The notes under the pieces were generated by a model. It worked only from the letters and a program-made list of their open reading frames with translations, did not search any database and was not told the origin of the DNA. From Butyrivibrio sp. (lineage in GTDB: Bacteria; Bacillota; Clostridia; Lachnospirales; Lachnospiraceae): a stretch of 43,846 nt of DNA. The DNA is taken from NCBI GenBank assembly GCA_017470505.1, contig JAFUYO010000026.1:1-43846 (forward strand), in the 5' to 3' direction. Position numbers and translations under genes: made by a program. Numbering within the stretch: the first letter of the stretch is position 1; each line of letters begins with the position of its first letter. This document shows, piece after piece, positions 17,938 through 27,270 of the stretch.

Positions 17938-19548
17938 ATGAAGAAGATATTTTCAGGGTTCCTGTCACTTTCCGTGACAGCGTTGATTCTTTTTTTCGGG
18001 ATGTTTTTTGGCCTTAGATCAGATGTCTATGCAGCAGGTACGGGGGCAGTCACTATAGGCTCTGTAGTCATACAGGGAGATAATGTACTCATAAATGTAT
18101 CTACCTCAGATGTGCCATCAAGTGATGACGGCATTTACTATCTCTTTTCCGAAAAGCCATATCAGGGGGCGCCGGCAGGAGCTCCGATAGCACAGCTTCA
18201 GATCGGCGCATCGGTGACGTTCTCTGTGCCGCTCTCATCAAAGACACCCCAGTGCCATTTATACGACAAGTTCCAGGTTGCGGTGAAGCAGGGAGGAAGC
18301 TTTGTCTCTGTGACGGGGGCTAAGTACATAACAAACCCGGAGGCTCTCGCATCTGACTCCCCGGCAAGGAAGAACGTCGGCAAAAAGGGTCTGATACTCG
18401 ACGGAGCCAAGATAGGAAACGGAAACACGGAGTCTGTGGAGCTCGGAGTAAAGCAGGCCGCCTACAACATAAATCTTTCGGACGTCATCGGAGGAAACGG
18501 CGGGATAGAGTATGTCTATAACGGCAAGAGCTACCGCTTCGATTCCTCATATATGAGCCAGTACGACCACTGCGTCAGGACCTGCACAAACCAGGGGATG
18601 GCAGTGACAATGGTCCTCTTAAACCCGTATTCAGCGGGAGAGGAGTTCATGATCTCGCCGTCTGCCAGGTCAGGCATAGGAAGGTCTGCCTACTACCTTA
18701 TGAACACCTCGGAGGATCAGGGACTTGAATACCTTGAGGCGGTAGTTTCGTACCTCGCCATGAGATACAACGGCCACAACGGACAGGGCCAGGTCGACAA
18801 CTGGGTGATAGCAAACGAGGTCAACGTCAAGGATGCCTGGAACTATTGCAGCATAGAGGACGAGATGACTTATGCCCAGCTCTATTCAGACTCGCTTCGC
18901 GTCTGTTACAATGCGATAAAGAGCAGAAATGCCAACGCCTATGTCTGCATGAGCATTGACCAGAACTGGACCCATATACACAACAGTTCCTACTACTCGG
19001 CCAGGAGTATGGTCGAAGCGGTGAACACCTGCATAACAGCCCAGGGAAATATTGACTGGGGGCTTGCAGCCCACCCCTACAACTATCCTATGACGTGGAC
19101 GAGCTTCTGGACACCGAAGGATGCTTCCATGATAATACACAGCATAGATTCGCCGTATATCTCAATGGAGAACATCGAGCAGCTGACGGACTATATGTGC
19201 CAGAACTCAATGAGAACCTCAAAAGGTGATGTCAGGCCGATCCTCTTAACGGAGGTCGGATACACCTCGACCCAGGGAGAGGAGGCGCAGGCAGCAGCCA
19301 TTGTCTATGCCTACCAGAGGTGCGCCACAAACCGTTACATCAAGATGATTGCATTTAACAGACAGACGGATTATCCTGTAGAGGTGAGTCAGGGGCTCTC
19401 TGTAGGTCTCACATCTCAGAACGGAACAAGAAAGCTTGCATTTGAGTTCTACCAGCAGATGGACGGACCAAATGCGGCAAACTATATAGCCAGGGCTGCA
19501 TCCTATATGGGGATTTCCGACTGGAATGCGGCGATGAATGCAAGGTAA
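17938..19548 (+). CDS. Secreted DUF5722-like protein with glycosidase fold
   Basis: A 536-residue exported protein. Residues 1-33 form a signal peptide (MKKIF, a hydrophobic stretch, then DVYAAG near the cleavage site). Residues 35-140 look like a beta-sandwich. The rest resembles a (beta/alpha)8 barrel of the DUF5722 type. Two glutamates are placed as in retaining clan-A glycosidases: one in NWVIANEVNV and one in ILLTEVGYTS. Substrate and activity are unknown. It is likely released or wall-associated. A GCGCAATAGCGC mini-hairpin sits upstream and SD AGCGAGGA precedes ATG 17938. The next gene starts only 5 bp after the stop, so the two are an operon and probably act on the same surface polysaccharide or glycoprotein (inference). 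Confidence 0.8.
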   Translation: MKKIFSGFLSLSVTALILFFGMFFGLRSDVYAAGTGAVTIGSVVIQGDNVLINVSTSDVPSSDDGIYYLFSEKPYQGAPAGAPIAQLQIGASVTFSVPLSSKTPQCHLYDKFQVAVKQGGSFVSVTGAKYITNPEALASDSPARKNVGKKGLILDGAKIGNGNTESVELGVKQAAYNINLSDVIGGNGGIEYVYNGKSYRFDSSYMSQYDHCVRTCTNQGMAVTMVLLNPYSAGEEFMISPSARSGIGRSAYYLMNTSEDQGLEYLEAVVSYLAMRYNGHNGQGQVDNWVIANEVNVKDAWNYCSIEDEMTYAQLYSDSLRVCYNAIKSRNANAYVCMSIDQNWTHIHNSSYYSARSMVEAVNTCITAQGNIDWGLAAHPYNYPMTWTSFWTPKDASMIIHSIDSPYISMENIEQLTDYMCQNSMRTSKGDVRPILLTEVGYTSTQGEEAQAAAIVYAYQRCATNRYIKMIAFNRQTDYPVEVSQGLSVGLTSQNGTRKLAFEFYQQMDGPNAANYIARAASYMGISDWNAAMNAR

Positions 19549-19553
19549 AAAAG

Positions 19554-21278
19554 ATGCGTATAACAGACTATTACAACTATATAGCAACGGCTGCCTACAT
19601 CCTTATGGGTGTGGCAGCCTTATATTTTTACAAAAGGAAAAAGAAGAATTCGAAAAGTCCTCTAAGTGACCGGACATCCACTATCATCATTGTTGTCATA
19701 ATGGCGATTGCGACCTTTCTTCGCCTGTACAGGCTCGGCGTCGTTCCGCTCGGACTTCAGCAGGATGAGGCATCGATAGGGTATGACGCCTACACACTGG
19801 CCAATTTCGGCATAGACAGAAACGGCTATCACTTTCCAATCTACCCGATCACCTGGGGGTGCGGCGGTGGAAGTCCCCTTCTCATTTACTTAAACGTCCT
19901 GAGCATAAAGCTTTTTGGAACGGGTATAGTGAAGCTGCGCCTTATTCCCGCGATCTGCGGTATACTCACGGTCCTTCTTTTTTACCTCATTTTAAAGCTC
20001 ATCTTTTCAGAAAAGAAATATGTAAATGAGCTCTCCCTTCTCGGAGCGTTTTTTCTCGCAGTCTGCCCCTGGCACGTCATTTTGTCGAGGTGGAGCCTTG
20101 ACTCAAACATAATGCCCTTTAACCTCATGCTCTCACTGTACCTGTTCTTGCTTGGCGCAAAGAAAAGGAGTACTTTATTTTATGCCTTAAGTGCCGCATC
20201 TTTTTCCGTGTGTATGTACAGCTATGGTGCGGCGACTATTGTAATACCCGTGTTTTTGGTACTTATATCCGCATACGCTCTTTTTGAGAAGGTGCTTGAT
20301 ACAAAGCAGCTAGTGATCTCAGTATTGGTATTTCTTTTGCTGTTTTCACCACTACTTGTATTCTATGCCATAAATTATCTGTCTTTCCCGGAGATTGTAA
20401 CAGACTATATTACCTTTAACAAATTTACTGCGGCAAGGACCGGAGAAGCCTTTATTTCACTTGATGACGGCTTTTTGGGAAAGGCGCTTAACAACCTGAA
20501 GGCCTATGCACTTGCCATGTCGGTAGGAGGAAAGTTCACTATTGCCCATTACCTTGAGGGGTACGGGTGCCTTTTTGAATTTACCTTTCCTATTACGGCG
20601 ATAGGGCTTGTAAGGAGCGTGCGGGATCTTTTTTCAAAAAAGATGAGAAAAGAAACACCGGTCATGGAGAGAGTTGGAAATTCAGCTTTTATAATGCTCA
20701 CGATATCGACTCTTGTACTTGATATCATGATACTGCCTGATATCAACAGGCTTGTGATGGCATTTATCCCCTTCATCTATTTCTTTGTCAGGGGCGCGGA
20801 AATTATCCTTGAATGCTCGGGAAAGCTGTTTTTGGCTCTGGCGGTTATTCTTCTTTTGGGCGGACTGTTATTTACAAGGGACTATTTCAGAAATTTCAAC
20901 AGCTGGTCCATCAGTATCTATATGCCGGGCTACGGAGATGCGATTAAAAGGGCGTACGAGATAGCGAAAGATGACAGACCTATAGCCTCGACCTATGAGG
21001 GACTCTCATCGCCGTTTATGCTCGCTCTATATTACACCGAGTATGACCCGTATAAGTTCTACACAACCGTAGAGTACAAGGACCCGGATGCGGAGTTCAG
21101 GATAGCAAAGAGCTTTGGAAACTTTTCATTTGACCTTCCTGAGGATACGAAGAAGGCAGCAGAGAACGGGACGGTCCTTGTTGTCGCAAGCTCTGAGAAG
21201 GGGCCTTTTGATGGGGATGAGAGATTTGTGCTTGAGGATTTTGGCGGGTACTTTGTAGTGTACAGACCTCTTCCCTGA
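19554..21278 (+). CDS. Family-39-like (PMT/ArnT) membrane glycosyltransferase
   Basis: A 574-residue protein with about ten to twelve hydrophobic segments and a C-terminal extracytoplasmic domain (about 470-574). The first outside loop has the acidic motif LQQDEASIG (D71, E72), the expected catalytic/metal site of GT-C enzymes that transfer sugars from polyprenyl-phosphate donors. WHVILSRWSLDSN is a further conserved block of this group. Likely role: sugar transfer to protein, lipid or glycan on the outer membrane face. Coupled to the upstream DUF5722-like gene (5-bp gap). Confidence 0.85.
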   Translation: MRITDYYNYIATAAYILMGVAALYFYKRKKKNSKSPLSDRTSTIIIVVIMAIATFLRLYRLGVVPLGLQQDEASIGYDAYTLANFGIDRNGYHFPIYPITWGCGGGSPLLIYLNVLSIKLFGTGIVKLRLIPAICGILTVLLFYLILKLIFSEKKYVNELSLLGAFFLAVCPWHVILSRWSLDSNIMPFNLMLSLYLFLLGAKKRSTLFYALSAASFSVCMYSYGAATIVIPVFLVLISAYALFEKVLDTKQLVISVLVFLLLFSPLLVFYAINYLSFPEIVTDYITFNKFTAARTGEAFISLDDGFLGKALNNLKAYALAMSVGGKFTIAHYLEGYGCLFEFTFPITAIGLVRSVRDLFSKKMRKETPVMERVGNSAFIMLTISTLVLDIMILPDINRLVMAFIPFIYFFVRGAEIILECSGKLFLALAVILLLGGLLFTRDYFRNFNSWSISIYMPGYGDAIKRAYEIAKDDRPIASTYEGLSSPFMLALYYTEYDPYKFYTTVEYKDPDAEFRIAKSFGNFSFDLPEDTKKAAENGTVLVVASSEKGPFDGDERFVLEDFGGYFVVYRPLP

Positions 21279-21329
21279 ATGCGGGTAGTTGAGTTATAAT
21301 AAAAGTTGATGGTTTGAGAGGTTATACAG

Positions 21330-22175
21330 ATGAAAAAAGGACTTGTAATGGAGGGCGGAGCGATGCGCGGGATGTTCACCTGCGGCGTTTTGGACGTCCT
21401 CATGGAGAACGGATTTACCTTCGATGCGGCAGTCGGAGTTTCGGCGGGAGCCACCTTCGGATGCAACATCAAGTCGCACCAGAAGGGAAGGGCCTTGAGA
21501 TACAACAAAAAATACTGCGCAGATAAGAGGTATCACAGCCTGTCATCACTTTTTTCTACGGGTGATATATATAATGTGAAGTTCTGCTACAAAGACCTCC
21601 CCTTAAAGCTTGATAAGTGGGATCACAAGACGTTCAAAGAGGACCCTATGGAGTTTTACTGTGTCGCAACGGATGTGGATACCGGGCGCGCCGTATATCA
21701 CAAATGCCATAAAGGGAAAAAAGAAGACCTTAAGTGGATCAGGGCTTCGGCCTCAATGCCGCTTGTATCAAGGATTGTGAATATCGACGGAGGACACTAC
21801 TTAGACGGCGGGATATCAGATTCCATTCCTCTTAAGTTCATGGAGAAAAAGGGGTGTGACAGGATCCTCGTCATTGAGACCCAGCCCGCAGATTATGTAA
21901 AGGGCAGGCAGAAATATATGCCTCTTGTGCATTTGCTGCTTTGCAGATACCCGAATATGATAAAGGCCATGAGAGACCGTTATCTTATGTACAACAAGGA
22001 AAAGCGCTATGTAAAAAAAAGGGAGGAAGAGGGGAAGGCTTTCGTCATAAGACCTCTGGAGCCTCTTAACATCAGCCCTATAGAAAAAGATGAAAAGGAA
22101 ATAGAGAGGGTATACCTCCTTGGCAGGGAGGCAGCAAAGAGGTGCATACCACAGCTTTCTGAGTATTTTGCATGA
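21330..22175 (+). CDS. Patatin-like phospholipase
   Basis: A 281-residue cytoplasmic-type patatin (RssA/YjjU group). The oxyanion loop GGAMRG, the nucleophile S38 in GVSAGA, and the catalytic D159 in the DGG motif make up the Ser-Asp dyad. The family hydrolyses acyl esters of phospholipids or related lipids. The start ATG 21330 has SD GAGAGG. A TATAAT-like sequence lies at 21294 in the short upstream gap, so it may have its own promoter. No signal peptide is present. Confidence 0.92.
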   Translation: MKKGLVMEGGAMRGMFTCGVLDVLMENGFTFDAAVGVSAGATFGCNIKSHQKGRALRYNKKYCADKRYHSLSSLFSTGDIYNVKFCYKDLPLKLDKWDHKTFKEDPMEFYCVATDVDTGRAVYHKCHKGKKEDLKWIRASASMPLVSRIVNIDGGHYLDGGISDSIPLKFMEKKGCDRILVIETQPADYVKGRQKYMPLVHLLLCRYPNMIKAMRDRYLMYNKEKRYVKKREEEGKAFVIRPLEPLNISPIEKDEKEIERVYLLGREAAKRCIPQLSEYFA

Positions 22176-22213
22176 AAACTGACCGCACCTTTGGATAGGA
22201 GATCTGGCTTAAA

Positions 22214-24280
22214 ATGGATGAGAGATTACAACCTCTTTTTACACCATGGGAAATTGGAAGCTGCAAGATAAAGAACAGGATAGTCATGACATCCATGGGA
22301 GGCACGAACCTTCTGGGGTGGATGGAGAAAAACCACTTTGACAAGGCGGGAGCTGAGTTCATCTTAAAGGCGGCTGAGAACAATGCAGGCCTTATACTTC
22401 CCGGATGTCAGCCTCTCTACAACCCGATGTTCGGGCAGTGGCTTTACTCAAACAAAAAAATGTACAGGGACTTAGCTGACTGGATGCCACAGTTTCACAA
22501 GACGGGAGCAAAGCTCTTTGTCCAGCTGACTGCCGGCTTTGGAAGGAGCTTTACCATCAGCAGGATGATGGAGAACCTCTATACAAATCCGGCGCTGAGG
22601 GCGCTTTCAAGGCCCTTTATGGATCTTGATAAGATCACTGCGTCGGCATCGCCTGCGCCAAACAGATGGTCCGACAAGGTTCCGTCGAGGGCGCTGACCG
22701 TGGAAGAGATTCATGAGTATGTCACAGCCTTTGGAAAGTGCGCAAAGCTGCTCATGGAGGCAGGCGTCGACGGAGTGGAAGTTCACGCGGTACACGAGGG
22801 ATATCTGCTGGATCAGTTTACTCTTCCCTATGTGAATAAGAGGAGTGATGAGTACGGCGGCTCTTTTGAGAACAGATACAGATTTGCTGTAGAGATCGTG
22901 CAGGAGATAAAAAAGGTTTGCGGAAGCACTTTTCCCGTTTCGCTCAGGTACTCAGTTATCTCCAAGACCAAGGGCATGAGGCAGGGCGCTCTTCCGGGTG
23001 AGGAGTACACTGAGGCAGGGCGCGACTTTGAGGAGTCAAAGCGGGCTGCAAAATACCTGCAGGATGCCGGCTACGATATGCTGAATTGCGACAACGGAAC
23101 GTATGACGCCTGGTATTGGTCGCATCCTCCGATTTACATGCCTGAGAACTGTAACCTCTCTGATGTGGCAGCTATCAGGAAATATGTCGACATCCCGGTT
23201 GTGTGCGCCGGGAGGATGGATATTTTTGCTGCTGCAGATGCTGTAAAGAGTGGTGACATCGACGGAGCGGGTTTTGCGAGACCCTTCCTTGCTGACACGG
23301 AGTGGGTAAGTAAGCTGTTGTCAGACCGCGCTGATGACATCAGACCCTGCATACTCTGCCACAACGGCTGCTTTAACATGTGCCACTACAAGGGTGTGCC
23401 AAACGACCAGCCGCTCGAGGACTCGCTGCACCTTGCCAGATGCGCGGTCAACGCAGAAACCATGCAGACGGACAAACACTTTATCAAAAAGACTCACCGC
23501 CCCAAGACCATACATATAATCGGCGGCGGAATAGGAGGGATGGAGACGGCAAGAGTTCTAAAGCTGCGCGGTCACAATCCCATCATATACGAAAAAGAAA
23601 ATGAGCTCGGAGGCACCTTTATTGCGGCGAGCGCAGAGTCCTACAAGGGGAAGCTCCGTGACCTTCTTGCCTGGTACAGGCGGCAGATGGAGGAGCTCGG
23701 AGTTGAGGTTCACCTTGGAACGAAAATAGATGACCCGAGGAAGTTCGGGAGAAAGAGCGATATCATCATCGCGACCGGGGCAAGACCGAGGCTCCTTAGA
23801 AGGATCCCGGGGTATGAGAAGATGATAGAAGCCTGCGACTACCTAAGGGGGCAGGAGGTCGGAGAGAGGGTTGCCATAATAGGCGGCGGACTTACCGGGT
23901 GTGAGATAGCCTATGAGCTTTCACTTAATGGGAAACAGCCTATAATCATCGAGCAGAAAGATGACCTGATATCCCAAAGCGGCGTCTGTCTTGCAAACAG
24001 CTCGTACCTTCGCGAATACTTTGCACTTCACAGGACAAGAGTCTGTCTTGAGACAAAGCTTAAGGAAGTGAGGGACGGATCAATCATCTGCACAGACTCT
24101 AAAGGCAATGAGATTACGATAGAGTGCGACTTGGTCATCAGCTGCGCGGGATACATACCGGATCCCGTGACAAAGGAGAACGACCGCACCAGCAACATGG
24201 ACTATGTCGGTGACTGCAAGAGTGTAGGAAACCTTCGCACAGTTATCTGGAGGGCCTACGAGGTCGCAATGAGAATGTAG
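22214..24280 (+). CDS. NADH:flavin oxidoreductase, Old Yellow Enzyme/BaiCD type
   Basis: A 688-residue multi-cofactor reductase like 2,4-dienoyl-CoA reductase or the bile-acid enzymes BaiCD/BaiH. It has an FMN TIM-barrel (1-370; HAVHEGYLLDQFTLPYVNKR), a 4Fe-4S site (C379, C382, C386 and a later Cys in RCAVN), and a C-terminal FAD/NAD(P) module with two Rossmann motifs (IIGGGIGGMETA and IIGGGLTGCEIA). It probably reduces an activated C=C bond with NAD(P)H in the cytoplasm; the substrate is not deducible. SD is GATAGGAGA. The gene ends six bases before a perfect inverted repeat. Confidence 0.92.
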   Translation: MDERLQPLFTPWEIGSCKIKNRIVMTSMGGTNLLGWMEKNHFDKAGAEFILKAAENNAGLILPGCQPLYNPMFGQWLYSNKKMYRDLADWMPQFHKTGAKLFVQLTAGFGRSFTISRMMENLYTNPALRALSRPFMDLDKITASASPAPNRWSDKVPSRALTVEEIHEYVTAFGKCAKLLMEAGVDGVEVHAVHEGYLLDQFTLPYVNKRSDEYGGSFENRYRFAVEIVQEIKKVCGSTFPVSLRYSVISKTKGMRQGALPGEEYTEAGRDFEESKRAAKYLQDAGYDMLNCDNGTYDAWYWSHPPIYMPENCNLSDVAAIRKYVDIPVVCAGRMDIFAAADAVKSGDIDGAGFARPFLADTEWVSKLLSDRADDIRPCILCHNGCFNMCHYKGVPNDQPLEDSLHLARCAVNAETMQTDKHFIKKTHRPKTIHIIGGGIGGMETARVLKLRGHNPIIYEKENELGGTFIAASAESYKGKLRDLLAWYRRQMEELGVEVHLGTKIDDPRKFGRKSDIIIATGARPRLLRRIPGYEKMIEACDYLRGQEVGERVAIIGGGLTGCEIAYELSLNGKQPIIIEQKDDLISQSGVCLANSSYLREYFALHRTRVCLETKLKEVRDGSIICTDSKGNEITIECDLVISCAGYIPDPVTKENDRTSNMDYVGDCKSVGNLRTVIWRAYEVAMRM

Positions 24281-24285
24281 AGATA

Positions 24286-24349
24286 GTCAAGGGGACGGTT
24301 CTTTTGACTTATCAGTATCTTGATAAGTCAAAAGAACCGTCCCCTTGAC
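24286..24349. repeat. Perfect 29-bp inverted repeat between convergent genes
   Basis: Two arms of 29 bases (beginning GTCAAGGGGACGGTTC) pair perfectly around the 6-base loop GTATCT. It fills the gap between the convergent flavoenzyme and MATE genes. Near-identical GGGGACGGTTC palindromes are, from memory, scattered through many Firmicutes genomes and associated with REP/RAYT-type elements. Here it could also act as a bidirectional terminator, although it lacks T runs. Confidence 0.85.
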
Positions 24350-24354
24350 TTCCT

Positions 24355-25704
24355 TTATGCTCGTTTCATTTTTCTGCGGAGCTGCTTCATCACAGCATAG
24401 TAGAGGATGATGGAAAAAACCCCTGCAGTAAACCACGCCGTGGCATCTCCTGCGACAGCCAGCTGGAAGCTGTGGAGCCTGATTGAGAGGAAAGCCGTGA
24501 TAAACCTCGCTATCAGTTCTACTATGCCAAGGGTCAGGGCTGTTTTGCCGTAGCCGCAGGCCTGCATCGTGTTTCGGTAGATGAAGATCATCGCAAGCGG
24601 TATGTAGAAGGGAACACAGGCGTATATATAGGCTCTGGCGTAGGGCAGGTAGGCTCCGATGTCAACACCCGAATCAAAAAAGAACCCTATGATAACGGGA
24701 AGGAGAACTACGCTTAAGATACCTGTTATGACCGAGTACACGGCCGATATCTTGAGGGCGTCTATTGTTCCCCTGTGAACCCTGTCAAGGTCACCGTAGC
24801 CGTAGTTCTGGCCTGCGTAGGCTGCGATCGTCTGACCGATTGAGGGCATACCCGCCGTCATCAGGTTTACGACCTTACCTGCCGCAGTAAAGCCAGTCAC
24901 TGCGGTTGATCCGTAGATATTTATGGAAGACTGCATCACCATGGTACCTGATGCGGTTATCCCGAACTGCAGAGCCATGGGGATTCCGATGTTGAGTTGC
25001 TTTAAGGAGTAGTCTTTGTTGAGGCGCCAGTCTTTCCTTTGGGGGCACAGGATCTTAACTTTTTTCACAATATATATCATGCACAGGATGGCAGAAGCTG
25101 CCTGTGAGAGGTCAGTTGCAAGAGCCGCACCGAAGGTTCCCATATGAAAAGCTATTATGAAAACCAGGTCCAGCACTATGTTAAGGAGAGCCGAGAATAT
25201 CAGAAAATACAGCGGTGTACGGCTGTTTCCGATAGCCCTTAAGGAAGCTGCCAGAAGGTTGTAGCCGATAAGGGCGATGCTCCCTGCGCATATGGTCGAT
25301 ATGTAGGAGTAGGCGTCGCTGTAAATATCCTCAGGCGTATTCATGACCTTCAGGAGCGGGTGCATCACAAGGAGAGCAGCTATGGTCACAATCGCTGTGC
25401 TGATAATGCCGAGCATGATCGCGTTGACGAAGGCTTTCCTCGTGCCCTCGCTGTCACCTGCGCCGTACTTCTGACTGATCAGGACTGTGTAACCTGTTGT
25501 CATTCCGTTGGCAAGACCCATTATCATGAACATGATGGTGCCGGTGCTCCCGACGGCAGCCAGGGCATTAGGCGATACGAACCTTCCCACGATAACGGTG
25601 TCCACCATGTTGTAGAACTGCTGAAAAATAAACCCCAGAAAGATCGGGATAACAAACTTAAGTAATAGAGAAAGGGGATTACCCTTAGTCATCTTAGATT
25701 CCAT
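24355..25704 (-). CDS. MATE family efflux transporter
   Basis: A 449-residue membrane protein with about twelve hydrophobic segments in two repeats. The N-terminus (NPLSLLLKFVIPIFLGFIFQ, QFYNMVDTVIVGRFVSPNALAAVG) is characteristic of MATE (multi-antimicrobial extrusion) transporters, which exchange drugs or metabolites for Na+ or H+. Substrate unknown. It is the only minus-strand gene between 1827 and 40420. The upstream minus-strand SD is TGAGG. It is divergent from the trp operon, and the gap between holds the trp promoter and T-box on the other strand. Confidence 0.93.
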   Translation of the reverse strand: MESKMTKGNPLSLLLKFVIPIFLGFIFQQFYNMVDTVIVGRFVSPNALAAVGSTGTIMFMIMGLANGMTTGYTVLISQKYGAGDSEGTRKAFVNAIMLGIISTAIVTIAALLVMHPLLKVMNTPEDIYSDAYSYISTICAGSIALIGYNLLAASLRAIGNSRTPLYFLIFSALLNIVLDLVFIIAFHMGTFGAALATDLSQAASAILCMIYIVKKVKILCPQRKDWRLNKDYSLKQLNIGIPMALQFGITASGTMVMQSSINIYGSTAVTGFTAAGKVVNLMTAGMPSIGQTIAAYAGQNYGYGDLDRVHRGTIDALKISAVYSVITGILSVVLLPVIIGFFFDSGVDIGAYLPYARAYIYACVPFYIPLAMIFIYRNTMQACGYGKTALTLGIVELIARFITAFLSIRLHSFQLAVAGDATAWFTAGVFSIILYYAVMKQLRRKMKRA

Positions 25705-25814
25705 ATAAAAACCTCAAAAAAGAAACATAGTTTTGCGTTGCAATATCATATGATAGCACAAAGACTAATTATCTTAAAGAGTAAAAAAAGAGTAAAATAC
25801 TGTATAAAAATTCA

Positions 25815-25844
25815 TTGACAAACCCTTTTCTTAAGTGGTATAGT
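25815..25844 (+). promoter_or_regulatory. trp operon promoter
   Basis: A perfect -35 TTGACA (25815-25820), an 18-bp spacer and TATAGT (25839-25844) lie just upstream of the T-box leader. This is the best housekeeping promoter match in the window. Confidence 0.75.
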
Positions 25845-25867
25845 TCTTTTAATTTAATACATCAAAC

Positions 25868-26138
25868 CGATGAAGCGGAGATAAAGATTAGCATGACCGC
25901 ACAGAGAGTCCGGGCAGGTGAGAGCCGGATGGGAAACAGTTATTCAAATGGACCGCCGAGGGTGCAGCGAAAGGAGAAACTCTGAGTATCCTGCAACGTG
26001 AGGGCATACGTCAGTTGCCTGGGATATGTTGGTATCCTGATAAGAGCACGAGAGATCGTGAATGCAAGGTGGCACCGCGGATAGTATATTTATTCGTCCT
26101 TGACAGAGAGCAGAGGCTTTCCGTCAGGGACGTTTTTT
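25868..26138 (+). promoter_or_regulatory. T-box riboswitch, tryptophan-specific
   Basis: This leader RNA senses uncharged tRNA-Trp and controls read-through into the trp genes. Stem I begins around GAGAGTCCGGGCAGGTGAGAG. The likely specifier codon is TGG at 25949-25951 within CAAATGGACC, followed by the usual purine. The T-box antiterminator core AAGGTGGCACCGCGG is at 26066-26080. The competing terminator hairpin pairs CGTCC-TGAC (26095) with GTCAGGGACG followed by TTTTTT (26131-26138). Uncharged tRNA-Trp would stabilise the antiterminator and switch the operon on. The specifier call is by eye from the arrangement usual in clostridial T-boxes. Confidence 0.92.
26095..26138 (+). terminator. 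T-box regulated terminator
   Basis: The stem CGTCC-T-TGAC / GTCA-GGGACG is followed by a T run. It is mutually exclusive with the antiterminator formed by the T-box core upstream. Confidence 0.85.
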
Positions 26139-26237
26139 ATTAGGAAATTGCTCCGGTATGGATGCAACTTTATTCCCTTAATAATTTCGGAGAGCTTCAG
26201 GATAAGTTTTCAGGCACTTGCCGGAAAGGACAACACA

Positions 26238-27266
26238 ATGATCAAAGAAGCAATCGTAAAGATCGTAAACAAGGAGGACCTCACCTACGACGAGGCGTAC
26301 ACCGTGATGAATGAGATCATGAGCGGAGAGACGAGCCAGACTCAGAATGCGGCGTTTCTTGCTGCACTATCTACCAAGAGTGCGAGGGCTGAGACGACAG
26401 ATGAGATCGCAGGCTGCGCAGCGGCAATGAGAGACCACGCAACAAAGGTCGACACAGGGATGGATGTCTTTGAAATCGTAGGAACCGGCGGAGACAACGC
26501 GGGGAGCTTTAACATCTCGACTACATCGGCAATTGTTGCTGCAGCGGGAGGAATGAAGGTTGCAAAGCACGGGAACAGGGCAGCTTCATCCAAATCGGGA
26601 ACAGCTGACTGTCTCGAGGCGCTCGGCGTAAATATTAACCAGAGTCCAAAGAGATGTGTGGAGCTGTTGAATGAGGCCGGGATGTGCTTCTTTTTTGCGC
26701 AGAAATACCACACCTCGATGAAATACGTGGGAGCTATCAGAAAAGAGCTGGGCTTCAGGACGGTATTCAATATCCTTGGACCTCTTACAAACCCGGGCTC
26801 ACCATCAATGCAGCTTCTTGGAGTGTACGACGACTATCTTGTTGAGCCCCTGGCTCAGGTTCTCGTGAGTCTCGGAGTAAAGCGCGGCATGGTCGTTTAC
26901 GGTATGGACAAGCTGGATGAGATATCACTTTCCTGCGACACCAAGATCTGCGAGATCAAGGACGGATGGTACAAGACATATACGATAAATCCCGAGGACT
27001 TCGGCTTTAAGAAGTGCGACAAGTCTGAGCTTGTCGGCGGAAATCCGGATGAGAACGCAGCTATAACGCTTGGCATTCTCAAAGGGGACAAGGGGCCAAA
27101 GAGGGATGCGGTTCTGTTAAATGCAGGAGCTTCTCTCTATATTGGCGGAAAGGCTGATTCTTTTGAGGATGGCATAAAGCTTGCAGCTGAAATCATAGAT
27201 TCAGGGAAAGCTCTTGAGACACTGAACAAACTTATCGAAGTCAGCAATCGGGATGATGAGGAGTAA
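26238..27266 (+). CDS. trpD: Anthranilate phosphoribosyltransferase
   Basis: Second step of tryptophan synthesis: anthranilate plus PRPP to phosphoribosyl-anthranilate. The family motifs [17 protein letters not shown] (PRPP binding) and [12 protein letters not shown] are present. The start is ATG 26238 (342 residues) with SD GGAAAGGA; the frame is open back into the T-box terminator, but that upstream part is leader RNA. Gene 1 of trpD-C-F-B-A. The genes for the first step, trpE and trpG, are not in the window. Confidence 0.96.
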   Translation: MIKEAIVKIVNKEDLTYDEAYTVMNEIMSGETSQTQNAAFLAALSTKSARAETTDEIAGCAAAMRDHATKVDTGMDVFEIVGTGGDNAGSFNISTTSAIVAAAGGMKVAKHGNRAASSKSGTADCLEALGVNINQSPKRCVELLNEAGMCFFFAQKYHTSMKYVGAIRKELGFRTVFNILGPLTNPGSPSMQLLGVYDDYLVEPLAQVLVSLGVKRGMVVYGMDKLDEISLSCDTKICEIKDGWYKTYTINPEDFGFKKCDKSELVGGNPDENAAITLGILKGDKGPKRDAVLLNAGASLYIGGKADSFEDGIKLAAEIIDSGKALETLNKLIEVSNRDDEE

Positions 27267-27270
27267 AGCG

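Noticed and set aside
24286-24349. Attachment site of a mobile element
   Set aside because: No integrase or element-like gene block adjoins it; an inverted repeat, not a direct-repeat pair, is seen.
26100-26237. N-terminal extension of trpD to a TTG at 26100
   Set aside because: This stretch contains the T-box terminator hairpin; a good SD and the conserved TrpD start are at 26238.
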